The notes under the pieces were generated by a model that saw only the letters and a program-made list of their open reading frames with translations, made no database searches and was not told where the DNA came from. Made by a program: the position numbers and the translations under genes. Shown here one piece after another: positions 38,991-48,064 of a stretch of DNA of 64,000 nucleotides. The DNA comes from Brucella sp. 21LCYQ03 (GTDB lineage: Bacteria > Pseudomonadota > Alphaproteobacteria > Rhizobiales > Rhizobiaceae): contig NZ_JAMJWE010000008.1 in the NCBI RefSeq assembly GCF_023554105.1, forward strand, positions 62,001 through 126,000, given 5' to 3'. Within the stretch, counting starts at the first letter, position 1; the number at the start of each line of letters is the position of its first letter.

Positions 38991-40400
38991 ATGAGCGCGC
39001 CGCGTACACTTTACGACAAGATTTGGGACGACCATGTAGTGGATCAGCAGGACGATGGTACCTGCCTCCTTTATATTGATCGCCATCTTGTGCACGAAGT
39101 GACCAGCCCGCAGGCTTTTGAAGGTCTGCGTATGGCGGGACGTCAGGTGCGTCATCCTGAGAGAACACTGGCCGTTGTCGATCATAACGTTCCAACATCG
39201 CCTGACCGCGTAAATGGCATCAAGAACGAAGAAAGTCGCATTCAGGTTGAAGCGCTTGCAAAAAATGCAGCTGACTTCGGCGTTGAATATTATTCTGAAC
39301 GCGATAAGCGTCAGGGTGTTGTGCACATCGTTGGTCCGGAACAGGGTTTCACGCTGCCGGGCATGACGATTGTTTGTGGTGATAGCCACACGTCAACCCA
39401 TGGTGCTTTCGGATCGCTGGCACACGGTATCGGCACATCGGAAGTCGAGCACGTTCTCGCGACCCAGACGCTGATCCAGAAAAAGGCCAAGAACATGCTG
39501 GTGCGTGTTGAAGGCGAACTCGCTCCGGGCGTTACCGCTAAGGACATTACACTTGCCATCATCGGCGAAATCGGCACCGCAGGTGGCACCGGTTACGTGA
39601 TCGAATATGCAGGCAGCGCCATCCGTTCACTGTCGATGGAAGGTCGTATGACCGTCTGCAACATGTCGATTGAAGGCGGTGCACGCGCTGGTCTGATCGC
39701 GCCAGACGAAACAACCTTTGCCTATGTGCAGGACAAGCCTCGCGCGCCAAAGGGCGAAGCGCTGGAACAGGCCATTGGCTACTGGAAGACGCTGCATTCG
39801 GATGAAGGCGCGCATTTCGACAAGATCGTTGAACTGGATGCTGCCAAGATTTCTCCTGTCGTATCCTGGGGTTCGTCGCCGGAAGACGTTGTCTTTGTGA
39901 CTGACATTGTTCCGAACCCAGACGAAATCAAGGACGAAACCAAGCGTGCATCGAAGTGGCGTGCGCTTGACTACATGGGTCTGAAGCCGGGCACCAAGAT
40001 GACCGACATCAAGATCGACCGTGTTTTCATCGGTTCTTGCACCAATGGTCGTATTGAAGATTTGCGCGATGCAGCCCGTATGGCTGCTGGCAAGACAGTT
40101 GCAGCGGGCGTTAGTGCTATGATCGTTCCGGGTTCCGGTCTTGTGAAGGAACAGGCGGAAGCTGAAGGCCTCGATAAGATTTTCATCGAAGCAGGTTTTG
40201 ACTGGCGTGAGCCGGGCTGTTCGATGTGCCTTGCAATGAATGATGATCGTTTGAAGCCGGGCGAACGTTGTGCATCGACTTCAAACCGTAACTTTGAAGG
40301 CCGTCAGGGCTTCAAAGGCCGCACGCATCTTGTATCGCCAGCGATGGCTGCTGCTGCGGCAATTGCCGGTCATTTTGTCGATATTCGCGACTGGAACTGA
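38991..40400 (+). CDS. leuC: 3-isopropylmalate dehydratase large subunit
   Basis: LeuC with LeuD isomerises 2-isopropylmalate to 3-isopropylmalate in leucine synthesis. The 469-residue aconitase-like protein has a 4Fe-4S cluster. The Cys ligands are in [20 protein letters not shown] and [12 protein letters not shown]. Other conserved parts are [30 protein letters not shown] and [23 protein letters not shown] residues near 125. The partner leuD is not in the window, which is usual for Brucella relatives. It is monocistronic between a promoter and a terminator. Confidence 0.97.
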   Translation: MSAPRTLYDKIWDDHVVDQQDDGTCLLYIDRHLVHEVTSPQAFEGLRMAGRQVRHPERTLAVVDHNVPTSPDRVNGIKNEESRIQVEALAKNAADFGVEYYSERDKRQGVVHIVGPEQGFTLPGMTIVCGDSHTSTHGAFGSLAHGIGTSEVEHVLATQTLIQKKAKNMLVRVEGELAPGVTAKDITLAIIGEIGTAGGTGYVIEYAGSAIRSLSMEGRMTVCNMSIEGGARAGLIAPDETTFAYVQDKPRAPKGEALEQAIGYWKTLHSDEGAHFDKIVELDAAKISPVVSWGSSPEDVVFVTDIVPNPDEIKDETKRASKWRALDYMGLKPGTKMTDIKIDRVFIGSCTNGRIEDLRDAARMAAGKTVAAGVSAMIVPGSGLVKEQAEAEGLDKIFIEAGFDWREPGCSMCLAMNDDRLKPGERCASTSNRNFEGRQGFKGRTHLVSPAMAAAAAIAGHFVDIRDWN

Positions 40401-40422
40401 TTTTCCAGTTTATAAATATGAG

Positions 40423-40452
40423 AGCCGTCGGAGAAAACCGGCGGCTTTTTTG
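40423..40452 (+). terminator. intrinsic terminator of leuC
   Basis: AGCCGTCGG and CCGGCGGCT pair (one G-U) around AGAAAA, followed by six T, 23 bp after the stop. Confidence 0.9.
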
Positions 40453-40573
40453 TTTTGAATAACATGCGAGATGTTAATCTAAATTAGATGCTTTTTTACA
40501 TTTTGATTTTAATATAACTCTACAGTAGGGCGCAGTCTTTAACGCCAGAAAACATACATGCCGGGAAGTACGA

Positions 40574-41821
40574 ATGGACGGCGCTGAGTTCATACTTTTG
40601 ATCAATATGACCGTTTCGGGTCTGTTTGCATTTACTTTTCTGGGTATCGCTGCCTATGCGCGCGACAATGCCGCTGCGCCGGTTTTTGCGCTGGGCTTTG
40701 TTTTTGCAATGCTCTACTTCCTTACAGAGCTTTTGACGCCATCAATTCCAAGCCAGAAATTTGCCTATATGCTTGGTTTTAGTATGTATTTTCTGACGAT
40801 GGCATTTCTCGTGATTGGCCTTGCACGTATGTATTCGTTGTCTGTGCCATGGTTGTCGCTGGGTATTCTCTCTGCCGCTTCGCTGCTGTTAATCTACGGT
40901 ATTTACGACATTTCACGCAGCGAAATGGTTGGCCGCATTCTCTATCAGTTGCCATATTTCTTTATTCTAATGCTAGCAACGTGGGTTGTTTTACGAAGTC
41001 GCACAAGCGCTCATTCCCGCAGCCGACCCTTTGGCCGTTCATGGGGACCACTGGATGGATTGATGGCGGCACTTTTTACGGTAAGTGCGGTTCATTTTCT
41101 CATCAAGCCAGTTCTAGCCACCATGGTTGGTGGTGTTGGCGTGAATCCCGACGATTATGTCCGCACCGATTATGCCTTGTTGGTACAATCGATCGGTGCC
41201 GGGCTTTCTGTCGCAGGTGGATTGCTGTTACTTTTGAGTTTGATGGGCGAATTGATTTCTGATGTTACCCTGCGGTCGGAGACGGATCAGCTTTCGGGAT
41301 TGCTCAATCGGCGCGGTTTCGAGTTCAGAGCGGAGGCGGCAATTGAAAGATCCAAGCGCATGCGGCAAGCGTTGTCTTTGATTGTTTGCGACATAGATTA
41401 TTTCAAACTCATCAACGACACCCATGGGCATGCCTTGGGTGACCGGGTGATCGCTGTTTTTGCTGATGAATTGCGCCGTTCAGCTGCGGTCAAGGGCGGC
41501 ATTGCTGCACGTATGGGGGGCGAAGAGTTTGCTGTTCTGTTACCGGGCCATACGATCCAGTCGGCATGGCGGTTTGCAGAAAGGGCTCGGTTGGCATGTG
41601 CCGACATGACACTTCCCAGTAACTCCGGGGATGTTGGTTTTGCAGTCAGTTTTGGCGTGACGGAGATGGAGTTTGATGACTATTTCTCCGATGTTTATAA
41701 GCGTGCAGACGGCGCGCTTTATGAAGCAAAGAAGAATGGACGCAACTGTGTGCGCACGGTTCTCCCGATGATGCTCGATGATAATGTGGTAGAGTTTCGC
41801 GGCGCAAATAGCGGTCGATAA
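40574..41821 (+). CDS. membrane-bound GGDEF-domain protein, probable diguanylate cyclase
   Basis: A 415-residue protein with seven or so hydrophobic helices in residues 1-225 (INMTVSGLFAFTFLGIAAYA, FALGFVFAMLYFLTELLTPS and others), then a GGDEF domain. That domain has SETDQLSGLLNRRGF, ICDIDYFKLINDTHGHALGD and the active-site variant GGEEF at about 316-319. The residues ahead of GGEEF (KGGIAAR) lack the RxxD inhibitory site, so product feedback through the I-site is not expected. It would make cyclic di-GMP at the inner membrane in response to an unknown signal. It stands alone after leuC. Confidence 0.92.
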   Translation: MDGAEFILLINMTVSGLFAFTFLGIAAYARDNAAAPVFALGFVFAMLYFLTELLTPSIPSQKFAYMLGFSMYFLTMAFLVIGLARMYSLSVPWLSLGILSAASLLLIYGIYDISRSEMVGRILYQLPYFFILMLATWVVLRSRTSAHSRSRPFGRSWGPLDGLMAALFTVSAVHFLIKPVLATMVGGVGVNPDDYVRTDYALLVQSIGAGLSVAGGLLLLLSLMGELISDVTLRSETDQLSGLLNRRGFEFRAEAAIERSKRMRQALSLIVCDIDYFKLINDTHGHALGDRVIAVFADELRRSAAVKGGIAARMGGEEFAVLLPGHTIQSAWRFAERARLACADMTLPSNSGDVGFAVSFGVTEMEFDDYFSDVYKRADGALYEAKKNGRNCVRTVLPMMLDDNVVEFRGANSGR

Positions 41822-41926
41822 AATCACGCTGAAACTATGCTTGTCTGCTTTACCTTTGAGTGACCTGTTGTCTACAATCGAACTGTTCCCGGTTACGGGA
41901 TAGATGTTTTAAGGGAAAGATTGTTC

Positions 41927-42385
41927 ATGACCACAGATCATGCCGTCGATATTGCGCTGCTTCACCTGCGCGATGCCCACGAATTCTCGCCTCTGCTTGC
42001 AAGCTATGCACAGGCATTGAAGCGCGGCGCTCCGCGTCGACCGGATGATTTTTATGCCGAGCATCTGTTGCAGGATCGCGCGACTGAAATTCTTGGTGCG
42101 CGCGTTGACGGCGATCTTGTTGGCTTTGTCATTTTCTTCGATCTGCCAGAGCCGGTTTCCGGCCTGCGTGCAGGGCAGGTGGATCACATTTACGTCCATC
42201 ATGATCATCGTGGCAAAGGTATTGCGAAGGCGCTGATTGATGTGCTGGCTGACAAGGCCGAAGAGCGCAGTTGGTCAAAGCTTGTGCTCAATGCGCCCCG
42301 CGTCCCGGAAGATGGTCGCAAGCTCTATGAACAGGTCGCCACGGCTGCTGACTGGTCCAGCTATGTGATTCGCTTCGGAAACTGA
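41927..42385 (+). CDS. GNAT family N-acetyltransferase
   Basis: A 152-residue GNAT-fold protein. Motif A is VDHIYVHHDHRGKGIAKALI, in which HRGKGIA is the acetyl-CoA pyrophosphate loop. The N-terminal half has EILGARVDGDLVGFVIFFDL strands and the C-terminal part LYEQVATAADWSSYVIRF. Substrate is unknown. The frame opens at TTG 41921, but AAGGGAAAG at 41911-41919 places the start at ATG 41927. It lies between the GGDEF gene and the sdh promoter region, as a single gene. Confidence 0.88.
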   Translation: MTTDHAVDIALLHLRDAHEFSPLLASYAQALKRGAPRRPDDFYAEHLLQDRATEILGARVDGDLVGFVIFFDLPEPVSGLRAGQVDHIYVHHDHRGKGIAKALIDVLADKAEERSWSKLVLNAPRVPEDGRKLYEQVATAADWSSYVIRFGN

Positions 42386-42759
42386 GTTTCGTCTGTAAAA
42401 GTGGATGAAATTACACATGTTTTGCCAAATACGGGACTTCAATCGTTTGAATTCCTAAATCACGTGAAAGTGTCGTCCGGGTGCGACCAATTGTTAGTCT
42501 TTTCGTGAAAAAGCTTCTTTGACGTGGTGGTGAAAGCGCAGTAGAAAGCGCCACATAGGGTCGTGCGACACGATCTAGACACATTTTCTGGCCAGCCCAT
42601 TTTCTGGGCCGCGCCGGCGCAGGATCGAACAGTTCCGTTTCCTTGCGCTGTGAACGACATCGAACCGGGCTCCGAATGAGCCCGCATCTGCTTCACCATG
42701 CCAGACAAAACCGGCATATGGCGAAGCGGGTGGAAACGTCAGGGAAGCCCACGAGAGCC
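42386..42759. other. 374-bp region upstream of sdhC
   Basis: It holds a good promoter candidate (42519-42547) and the inverted repeat TCGTG-CGA-CACGA (42561-42573) just after the predicted transcription start, where a repressor could bind. The remaining roughly 185 bp would be a long 5-prime leader. I see no coding ORF in it; an in-frame ATG at 42718 could extend SdhC by 14 residues. Confidence 0.5.
42519..42547 (+). promoter_or_regulatory. candidate promoter of sdhCDAB
   Basis: TTGACG (42519-42524), a 17-bp spacer and TAGAAA (42542-42547). The predicted start lies about 205 bp before sdhC. Pattern match only. Confidence 0.4.
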
Positions 42760-43158
42760 ATGACACAACCGACCGTTACGCGTCAGCGTCCTTTGTCGCC
42801 ACATCTGTCGATTTATCGACCGAAGATTACGATGACGATGTCGATCATCCATCGTATCACCGGTGTAGCGCTTTATTTCGGAACCCTTCTTCTCGCTGCT
42901 TGGCTGATTGCCGCCGCAATCGGTGAAAACGCTTTCAACACCGTGAGCTGGGTCTACAATTCGTGGATCGGCTACATTGTGCTGTTTGGCTACACCTGGG
43001 CGCTGTTGCACCATCTGGCTGGCGGCGTGCGCCACTTCATCTGGGACATGGGTGCCGGACTGGAAAAGCACACAGCCAGCAAGATCGCTTGGCTGACACT
43101 GGCCTTCTCACTGCCTGTAACAATCCTTCTCTGGGTTGTTGTTTTCGCAGTGCGCTGA
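42760..43158 (+). CDS. sdhC: succinate dehydrogenase cytochrome b556 subunit
   Basis: SdhC anchors the succinate dehydrogenase complex and ligates heme b. The 132-residue protein begins with RPLSPHLSIYRPKITMTMSI, the quinone-site segment. It has three transmembrane helices and the heme-ligand His in LLHHLAGGVRHFIWDMGAGL. The frame opens further upstream (42643), but MTQPTVTRQRPLSPHL at 42760 fits the family; ATG 42718 is a longer alternative. sdhD starts 13 bp after the stop. Confidence 0.95.
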   Translation: MTQPTVTRQRPLSPHLSIYRPKITMTMSIIHRITGVALYFGTLLLAAWLIAAAIGENAFNTVSWVYNSWIGYIVLFGYTWALLHHLAGGVRHFIWDMGAGLEKHTASKIAWLTLAFSLPVTILLWVVVFAVR

Positions 43159-43171
43159 AAGGAGTTCTGAC

Positions 43172-43555
43172 ATGAGCGATATGCGTACACCTCTCGGCAA
43201 GGTTCGCGGTCTGGGGTCTGCCAAGGAAGGCACAGGCCACTTCTGGTTTCAGCGTATGAGTGCCGTGGCGCTCGTTCCGCTGGTTTTGTTTTTCGTTGGT
43301 CTGGTCATTTCGCTGCAGGGCGCAAGCTATGCGGAAGTGAAAGCCGTTCTGGCGCATCCCTTCACCGCTCTGGTGATGGCGTTGTTCGTGCTGACCGGCG
43401 TTTACCACATGCGTCTTGGCATGCAGGTTGTTATTGAAGATTACATTCACGGCGAAGGCCTGAAGGTCCTGCTGGTCATGCTCAACACCTTCTTCACGGT
43501 GGTTGTGGGCGTGGTTTGCGTTTACGCGATCCTCAAGCTGAGCTTCGGAGGTTGA
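43172..43555 (+). CDS. sdhD: succinate dehydrogenase hydrophobic membrane anchor
   Basis: SdhD is the second membrane anchor of complex II. The 127-residue product has the start [20 protein letters not shown], three transmembrane helices, and the conserved [20 protein letters not shown] with the heme/quinone-side His. The frame opens at 43136, but AAGGAG at 43159-43164 is 7 nt before the ATG at 43172. It is followed 7 bp later by sdhA. Confidence 0.96.
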   Translation: MSDMRTPLGKVRGLGSAKEGTGHFWFQRMSAVALVPLVLFFVGLVISLQGASYAEVKAVLAHPFTALVMALFVLTGVYHMRLGMQVVIEDYIHGEGLKVLLVMLNTFFTVVVGVVCVYAILKLSFGG

Positions 43556-43562
43556 TAGCCCG

Positions 43563-45407
43563 ATGGCTAGTGCACAAAACAATGCAGCTGGTGCTGCGGG
43601 CGAAAAGAACTACACATTCGTTGATCACAAGTTTGATGTTGTCGTGGTGGGCGCCGGTGGTGCCGGTCTGCGCGCAACGCTTGGCATGGCCGAACAGGGC
43701 CTGAAGACAGCCTGTATCACTAAGGTTTTCCCGACGCGCTCCCACACGGTTGCAGCGCAGGGTGGTATTGCCGCTTCGTTGAAGAATATGGGCCCGGATA
43801 GCTGGCAGTGGCATATGTACGATACCGTAAAGGGATCGGACTGGCTGGGTGATACCGACGCCATGGAATATCTGGCGCGTGAGGCTCCTGCTGCGGTTTA
43901 CGAGCTTGAACATTACGGTGTGCCGTTCTCGCGTACCGAAGAGGGCAAGATTTATCAGCGTCCATTCGGCGGCCACATGCAGAACTTTGGCGATGGTCCG
44001 CCAGTTCAGCGCACCTGTGCTGCTGCTGACCGTACTGGCCACGCGATCCTGCACACGCTTTACGGCCAGTCGCTGAAAAACAATGCGCAGTTCTTCATTG
44101 AATATTTCGCGCTTGATCTGATCATGACCGATGGCGTCTGCACGGGCGTTGTCGCATGGAACCTTGATGACGGCACAATCCATCGCTTCTCCGCCAAAAT
44201 GGTGGTTATGGCGACAGGTGGCTATGGTCGCTCCTATTTCTCCGCAACCTCGGCCCATACCTGCACCGGCGACGGTGGTGGCATGGCGGCACGTGCAGGC
44301 CTTCCGCTTCAGGATATGGAATTCGTTCAGTTCCATCCGACTGGCATTTACGGCGCAGGCTGCTTGATTACCGAAGGTGCACGCGGTGAAGGCGGTTATC
44401 TCGTCAATTCCGAAGGCGAGCGCTTCATGGAGCGTTATGCGCCTTCCGCCAAGGATCTTGCCTCGCGTGACGTTGTTTCGCGTTGTATGACAATGGAAAT
44501 CCGCGCTGGTCGCGGCGTCGGTAAAAACAAAGATCACATCTATCTGCATCTCGACCATCTTGATCCGGCTGTTCTGCATGAACGCTTGCCCGGGATTTCT
44601 GAGTCGGCCAAGATTTTCGCAGGCGTGGATTTGACCAAGGAACCGATCCCGGTTCTGCCAACGGTTCATTACAATATGGGCGGCATCCCAACCAATTATT
44701 GGGGCGAAGTGCTCAACCCGACCAAGGAAGACCCGGATCGCGTTCAGCCGGGCCTGATGGCTGTTGGCGAAGCTGGTTGCGCATCGGTGCATGGTGCAAA
44801 CCGTCTTGGTTCCAACTCGCTGATCGATCTGGTGGTGTTTGGCCGTGCGGCTGCAATCCGCGCTGGCGAAGTCATTGATCGTTCTGCAAAGATCCCGGAC
44901 ATTGACGAAGCTGCGTGCGACAAGATCATGGATCGTTTCCATCGTCTTCGTTATGCGAACGGCAATACGCCAACCGCAGAACTGCGCGAAAAGATGCAGC
45001 GCACGATGCAGGAAGATGCAGCCGTGTTCCGTACGTCGGAATCGCTCAAGCAGGGCGTGGCACGTATGGCGGAAATCTGGAAAGAACTGCCTGATCTTAA
45101 GGTATCTGACCGTTCGATGATCTGGAATTCCGATCTGGTTGAAACGCTGGAACTGGAAAACCTGATGGCAAATGCCATGGTAACCGTTGTTTCGGCTGAA
45201 GCCCGCAAGGAAAGCCGTGGCGCACATGCGCATGAGGATTTCCCGGATCGTAATGACGCCGAATGGCGTAAACACACCCTTTCCTGGCTGTCGCCAAATG
45301 GCGACGTGAAGCTTGATTATCGCCCTGTTCATCTCGATCCGCTGACGACCGAGGAAGAAGGCGGCATCAATCTGGCCAAAATCGCGCCGAAAAAGCGCGT
45401 TTACTAA
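43563..45407 (+). CDS. sdhA: succinate dehydrogenase flavoprotein subunit
   Basis: SdhA oxidises succinate to fumarate and passes electrons to SdhB. The 614-residue protein has the FAD motif [20 protein letters not shown] and the covalent FAD-binding His61 in [12 protein letters not shown]. Active-site segments include [38 protein letters not shown], and [13 protein letters not shown]. Length is normal. It lies between sdhD and sdhB in the sdhCDAB operon. Confidence 0.98.
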   Translation: MASAQNNAAGAAGEKNYTFVDHKFDVVVVGAGGAGLRATLGMAEQGLKTACITKVFPTRSHTVAAQGGIAASLKNMGPDSWQWHMYDTVKGSDWLGDTDAMEYLAREAPAAVYELEHYGVPFSRTEEGKIYQRPFGGHMQNFGDGPPVQRTCAAADRTGHAILHTLYGQSLKNNAQFFIEYFALDLIMTDGVCTGVVAWNLDDGTIHRFSAKMVVMATGGYGRSYFSATSAHTCTGDGGGMAARAGLPLQDMEFVQFHPTGIYGAGCLITEGARGEGGYLVNSEGERFMERYAPSAKDLASRDVVSRCMTMEIRAGRGVGKNKDHIYLHLDHLDPAVLHERLPGISESAKIFAGVDLTKEPIPVLPTVHYNMGGIPTNYWGEVLNPTKEDPDRVQPGLMAVGEAGCASVHGANRLGSNSLIDLVVFGRAAAIRAGEVIDRSAKIPDIDEAACDKIMDRFHRLRYANGNTPTAELREKMQRTMQEDAAVFRTSESLKQGVARMAEIWKELPDLKVSDRSMIWNSDLVETLELENLMANAMVTVVSAEARKESRGAHAHEDFPDRNDAEWRKHTLSWLSPNGDVKLDYRPVHLDPLTTEEEGGINLAKIAPKKRVY

Positions 45408-45422
45408 TCGAGGGAATGAGCA

Positions 45423-46202
45423 ATGGTTGAACTCGCACTTCCCAAAAACTCCCGCATGCAGGAAGGCAAGACCTGGCCGCGTCCAGACGGTGCCACGAAT
45501 GTAACGGAGTTCCGCATTTATCGCTGGTCGCCGGATGACGACGCAAATCCGAGCATCGATACTTATTATATCGATCGCGATGATTGCGGCCCGATGGTGC
45601 TCGACGGTCTTCTCTATATCAAGAACAAGATCGATCCGACGCTGACGCTGCGCCGTTCGTGCCGTGAAGGCATTTGCGGTTCCTGCGCGATGAACATCGA
45701 TGGCGCGAATACGCTTGCCTGCACCAAGGGCATGGACGAGATCAAGGGCTCCATCAAGGTTTACCCGCTGCCGCATATGCCGGTTGTGAAGGATCTGGTG
45801 CCTGATCTCAGCAACTTCTACGCTCAGCACCGTTCGATTGAGCCATGGCTCAAGACGGTTTCGCCTGAGCCACAGAAGGAATGGTTGCAGAGCCACGAAG
45901 ATCGCCAGAAGCTCGATGGTCTATACGAGTGCATTCTCTGCGCTTGTTGCTCGACCTCGTGCCCAAGCTACTGGTGGAATGGCGACCGTTATCTTGGACC
46001 AGCTGTGCTGCTTCAGGCCTATCGCTGGCTGATCGACAGCCGTGACGAAGCAAAGGGCGAACGTCTTGATAATCTCGAAGATCCGTTCCGTCTGTATCGT
46101 TGCCACACGATCATGAACTGCGCGCAGACTTGCCCGAAGGGTCTTAACCCTGCCAAGGCGATTGCCGAGATTAAGAAGATGATGGTCGAGCGCCGCGTGT
46201 AA
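45423..46202 (+). CDS. sdhB: succinate dehydrogenase iron-sulfur subunit
   Basis: SdhB carries the three Fe-S clusters linking SdhA to ubiquinone. The 259-residue protein has the 2Fe-2S motif [20 protein letters not shown], the 4Fe-4S motif [17 protein letters not shown] and the 3Fe-4S region [17 protein letters not shown]. The C-terminus is [12 protein letters not shown]. Its last codons form one arm of an inverted repeat with the 3-prime flank. The last 39 bp of the gene plus 11 bp after it are repeated 95 bp downstream, so the 3-prime end has been rearranged without altering the protein. Confidence 0.98.
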   Translation: MVELALPKNSRMQEGKTWPRPDGATNVTEFRIYRWSPDDDANPSIDTYYIDRDDCGPMVLDGLLYIKNKIDPTLTLRRSCREGICGSCAMNIDGANTLACTKGMDEIKGSIKVYPLPHMPVVKDLVPDLSNFYAQHRSIEPWLKTVSPEPQKEWLQSHEDRQKLDGLYECILCACCSTSCPSYWWNGDRYLGPAVLLQAYRWLIDSRDEAKGERLDNLEDPFRLYRCHTIMNCAQTCPKGLNPAKAIAEIKKMMVERRV

Positions 46203-46222
46203 TCGCGGCAATCGCCTTTTTT
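46155..46222 (+). terminator. long-loop hairpin spanning the sdhB 3-prime end, with T-tract
   Basis: AAGGCGATTGCCG (46155-46167, within sdhB) is perfectly complementary to CGGCAATCGCCTT (46206-46218), which is followed by TTTT. The 38-nt loop contains the sdhB stop. The loop is larger than usual, so efficiency is uncertain. Confidence 0.5.
46164..46213 (+). repeat. direct repeat unit 1: functional 3-prime end of sdhB
   Basis: A 50-bp unit covering the last 13 codons-with-stop of sdhB plus 11 bp. It is repeated at 46259-46308 with three mismatches. Confidence 0.95.
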
Positions 46223-46258
46223 GTTTCCCTGTCGGCCTGTGGCCTCCACGCCTTTTGT

Positions 46259-46308
46259 GCCGAAATCAAGAAGATGATGGTTGAGCGCCGCGTGTAATCG
46301 CGGCAATC
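46259..46308 (+). repeat. direct repeat unit 2: relic copy of the sdhB 3-prime end
   Basis: It matches 46164-46213 at 47 of 50 positions. The three differences are GAG/GAA, ATT/ATC and GTC/GTT, all third-position synonymous changes, although this copy is outside the gene. It is therefore a fragment of a once-functional sdhB allele. Confidence 0.95.
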
Positions 46309-46323
46309 AAATACTGAATTAGA

Positions 46324-46349
46324 GGGAGGCTTTGCCTCCCTTTTCTTTT
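46324..46349 (+). terminator. intrinsic terminator downstream of the sdhB region
   Basis: GGGAGGC and GCCTCCC pair around TTT, followed by TTTTCTTTT. It lies 122 bp after the sdhB stop, beyond the relic copy, and was probably the original sdh operon terminator. Confidence 0.9.
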
Positions 46350-46437
46350 GCGGCAGATCTGGCTGATACTTGATTTTTTCGTGTTGCCCATATCTGATCA
46401 GAAAGCAGAAGTTTAGTCCTCGTTTGAAGGTTTCATC

Positions 46438-46809
46438 ATGCTTGATCATATCGGCTTCAATATTTCCAGCATGTCAAAATCCAGCGCATTCTTTGATGCC
46501 GCGCTCAAACCGCTCGGTATTTCACGTGCTATGGAATTTGGTGACTGGGTTGGCTATGGCCGTAATGGCAAGCCAGAGTTCTGGATCGGCAAACAGAAAG
46601 GTGCAAAACTCGAAGGGGTTCTGCATGTGGCCTTTTCAGCCGGAACACGGTCTGAAGTCGATCGCTTCTATGAAGCGGCACTTGCCGCAGGCGGAAAAGA
46701 CAATGGTAAGCCGGGAATACGCGAGCATTATCACCCGGATTATTACGCAGCTTTCGTGACCGATCCTGACGGTCATAATATCGAAGCTGTCTGTCATCTG
46801 CCAGAATGA
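46438..46809 (+). CDS. VOC family protein (glyoxalase/bleomycin-resistance fold)
   Basis: A 123-residue vicinal-oxygen-chelate protein. It starts MLDHIGFNISSMSKSSAFFD with the metal-ligand His4. A strand with LEGVLHVAFSAGTRSEVDRF follows, and the C-terminal DPDGHNIEAVCHLPE contains the family's DPDGxxIE motif with a second ligand Glu. The substrate is unknown; such single-domain proteins include isomerases, dioxygenases and resistance proteins. The pair HEHYHPDYYAAFVTDPDG-like region suggests an intact metal site. It stands alone after the sdh operon. Confidence 0.88.
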   Translation: MLDHIGFNISSMSKSSAFFDAALKPLGISRAMEFGDWVGYGRNGKPEFWIGKQKGAKLEGVLHVAFSAGTRSEVDRFYEAALAAGGKDNGKPGIREHYHPDYYAAFVTDPDGHNIEAVCHLPE

Positions 46810-46826
46810 TAAATTCAGATTTTTAA

Positions 46827-47372
46827 TTACCGGGCTAGTTCAACCCGACGTAAAGCATTGAATAATTGAATTTTCTCGTCCTGTCGTAAATTGTAATCAG
46901 ATAGTGATTTTACAAAATAATCCTGATCTGATTCTTCAATGGTGACGCCTTTCTTTAATCTGTCTGCAATCAGTTCAAGCAATTCATTACCAAGCGCAGC
47001 GATTTGTTTACGGTCATTATCAAGGGTTTCAGGGGCGTCGAGGCTTTCGCTTTTAAAGAGCCAGTCGGCGCGATATCTGTATTGAACTGCTTTGGCGGCC
47101 TTCATTTGAATATTGATGAAGGATTTTACAGATTGGGGATCGAGCCCCAGAGCGTGAGCACGCTCTGCAGACTGCTCGATAACGCGCGCTTCCTGTGCCA
47201 AGTCTTCAATAGGGATATGGTTGGCTTCTTTGAAAAGCGCAACGTTCTGCATGTGCGATAATCGTTCGTTTATCAGATGGGATAAAGGCTGAATGTCAGA
47301 TGCGTGACCGGCTGCGATAGATAGAGTTAAAAATAAAAATGATGCAGGTAAAGATCGCAATATTTTTCTCAT
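46827..47372 (-). CDS. secreted (AroQ-gamma type) chorismate mutase
   Basis: A 181-residue periplasmic chorismate mutase converting chorismate to prephenate. The signal peptide is MRKILRSLPASFLFLTLSIA with cleavage near GHASD. The mature helical domain contains LINERLSHMQNVALFKEANH, LAQEARVIEQSAERAHALGL, and MKAAKAVQYRYRADWLF, the signature of the monofunctional secreted AroQ class seen in Mycobacterium, Pseudomonas and others. The frame extends to 47480 but the signal peptide begins at ATG 47372. It sits in an AT-richer stretch than its neighbours. The biological role of exported chorismate mutase is not settled. Confidence 0.88.
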   Translation of the reverse strand: MRKILRSLPASFLFLTLSIAAGHASDIQPLSHLINERLSHMQNVALFKEANHIPIEDLAQEARVIEQSAERAHALGLDPQSVKSFINIQMKAAKAVQYRYRADWLFKSESLDAPETLDNDRKQIAALGNELLELIADRLKKGVTIEESDQDYFVKSLSDYNLRQDEKIQLFNALRRVELAR

Positions 47373-47476
47373 AAAATTTCCAGTAATCTTCTGGCAAGAA
47401 TTAGGTATAGAATTCGATTTGTGTTTATGTTTCGATGAAAGTCGCAAGTCTATTATAATGTAATTTATCGTAATAT

Positions 47477-47508
47477 GCACATCTCATTATGTTTATAATG
47501 AGATGTGC
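47477..47508. repeat. 14-bp perfect-stem hairpin between chorismate mutase and OsmC genes
   Basis: GCACATCTCATTAT (47477-47490) and ATAATGAGATGTGC (47495-47508) pair perfectly around GTTT. It lies between the end of the OsmC gene and the chorismate mutase start on the same strand. It could terminate the OsmC transcript, although no strong U-tract follows on the minus strand, or act as an operator for the mutase gene. Confidence 0.6.
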
Positions 47509-47566
47509 CATTTTAGTAATTTTGATGGGTTTCTGAAGAAGACCCATATTCGATATTTAAATAATA

Positions 47567-48004
47567 TCACACCAGTTTGGCGTTGAGCGTTACCTCTATG
47601 GCACCAAGCGCCTTAGAAAGTGGACAGGTCTTTTCCGCTGTTTCAGCGAGCTTCTGAAAATCGTCGTTTGATATGCCGGGAATGCTTGCGTTGAGCGTCA
47701 AAGCGCTGCGTGTAATCTCGAAACCGCCACCAGATGCTGGAACGACTGTTACCGCTGCTGTTGCTTCAAGCTTTTCAGCCGGAGTGCCATTTTGTGTCAG
47801 AAGTGCTGAGAGGTTCATAGCAAAGCACCCTGCATGAGCCGCACCTAGAAGCTCTTCTGGATTGGTGCCAGCGCGTCCGCTTTCGTCTTCAAAACGGGCT
47901 TTGAAATCATATGGCAAGTCTTTTAACGCGCCGCTCTGTGTGTTGAGCGTGCCTTTGCCTTCTTTTAAAGTGCCTTGCCAGACTGCTGTTGCTTTTCTGT
48001 CCAT
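47567..48004 (-). CDS. OsmC family peroxiredoxin
   Basis: A 145-residue OsmC-type thiol peroxidase that reduces organic hydroperoxides. It starts MDRKATAVWQGTLKEGKGTL. The two catalytic Cys are in GAAHAGCFAMNLSALL and in AETAEKTCPLSKAL, the standard OsmC spacing. LEATAAVTVVPASGGGFEIT matches the family core. It is the OsmC subgroup (osmotically inducible) rather than Ohr, judged by the TQNGTPAEKLEATA segment. It follows the UbiH-type gene on the same strand by 60 bp. Confidence 0.92.
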   Translation of the reverse strand: MDRKATAVWQGTLKEGKGTLNTQSGALKDLPYDFKARFEDESGRAGTNPEELLGAAHAGCFAMNLSALLTQNGTPAEKLEATAAVTVVPASGGGFEITRSALTLNASIPGISNDDFQKLAETAEKTCPLSKALGAIEVTLNAKLV

Positions 48005-48064
48005 GATTAAACTCCTCTGTTTGGTTTAAACATCCAAATAGGGCAGCCAGCTTCATCTTCCAGC

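Noticed and set aside
47477-47508. Possible dif site because of the CATTATGTTTATAATG core
   Set aside because: The element is a full 14-bp palindrome, whereas dif has two different 11-bp arms around a 6-8 bp centre, and the arm sequences do not match.
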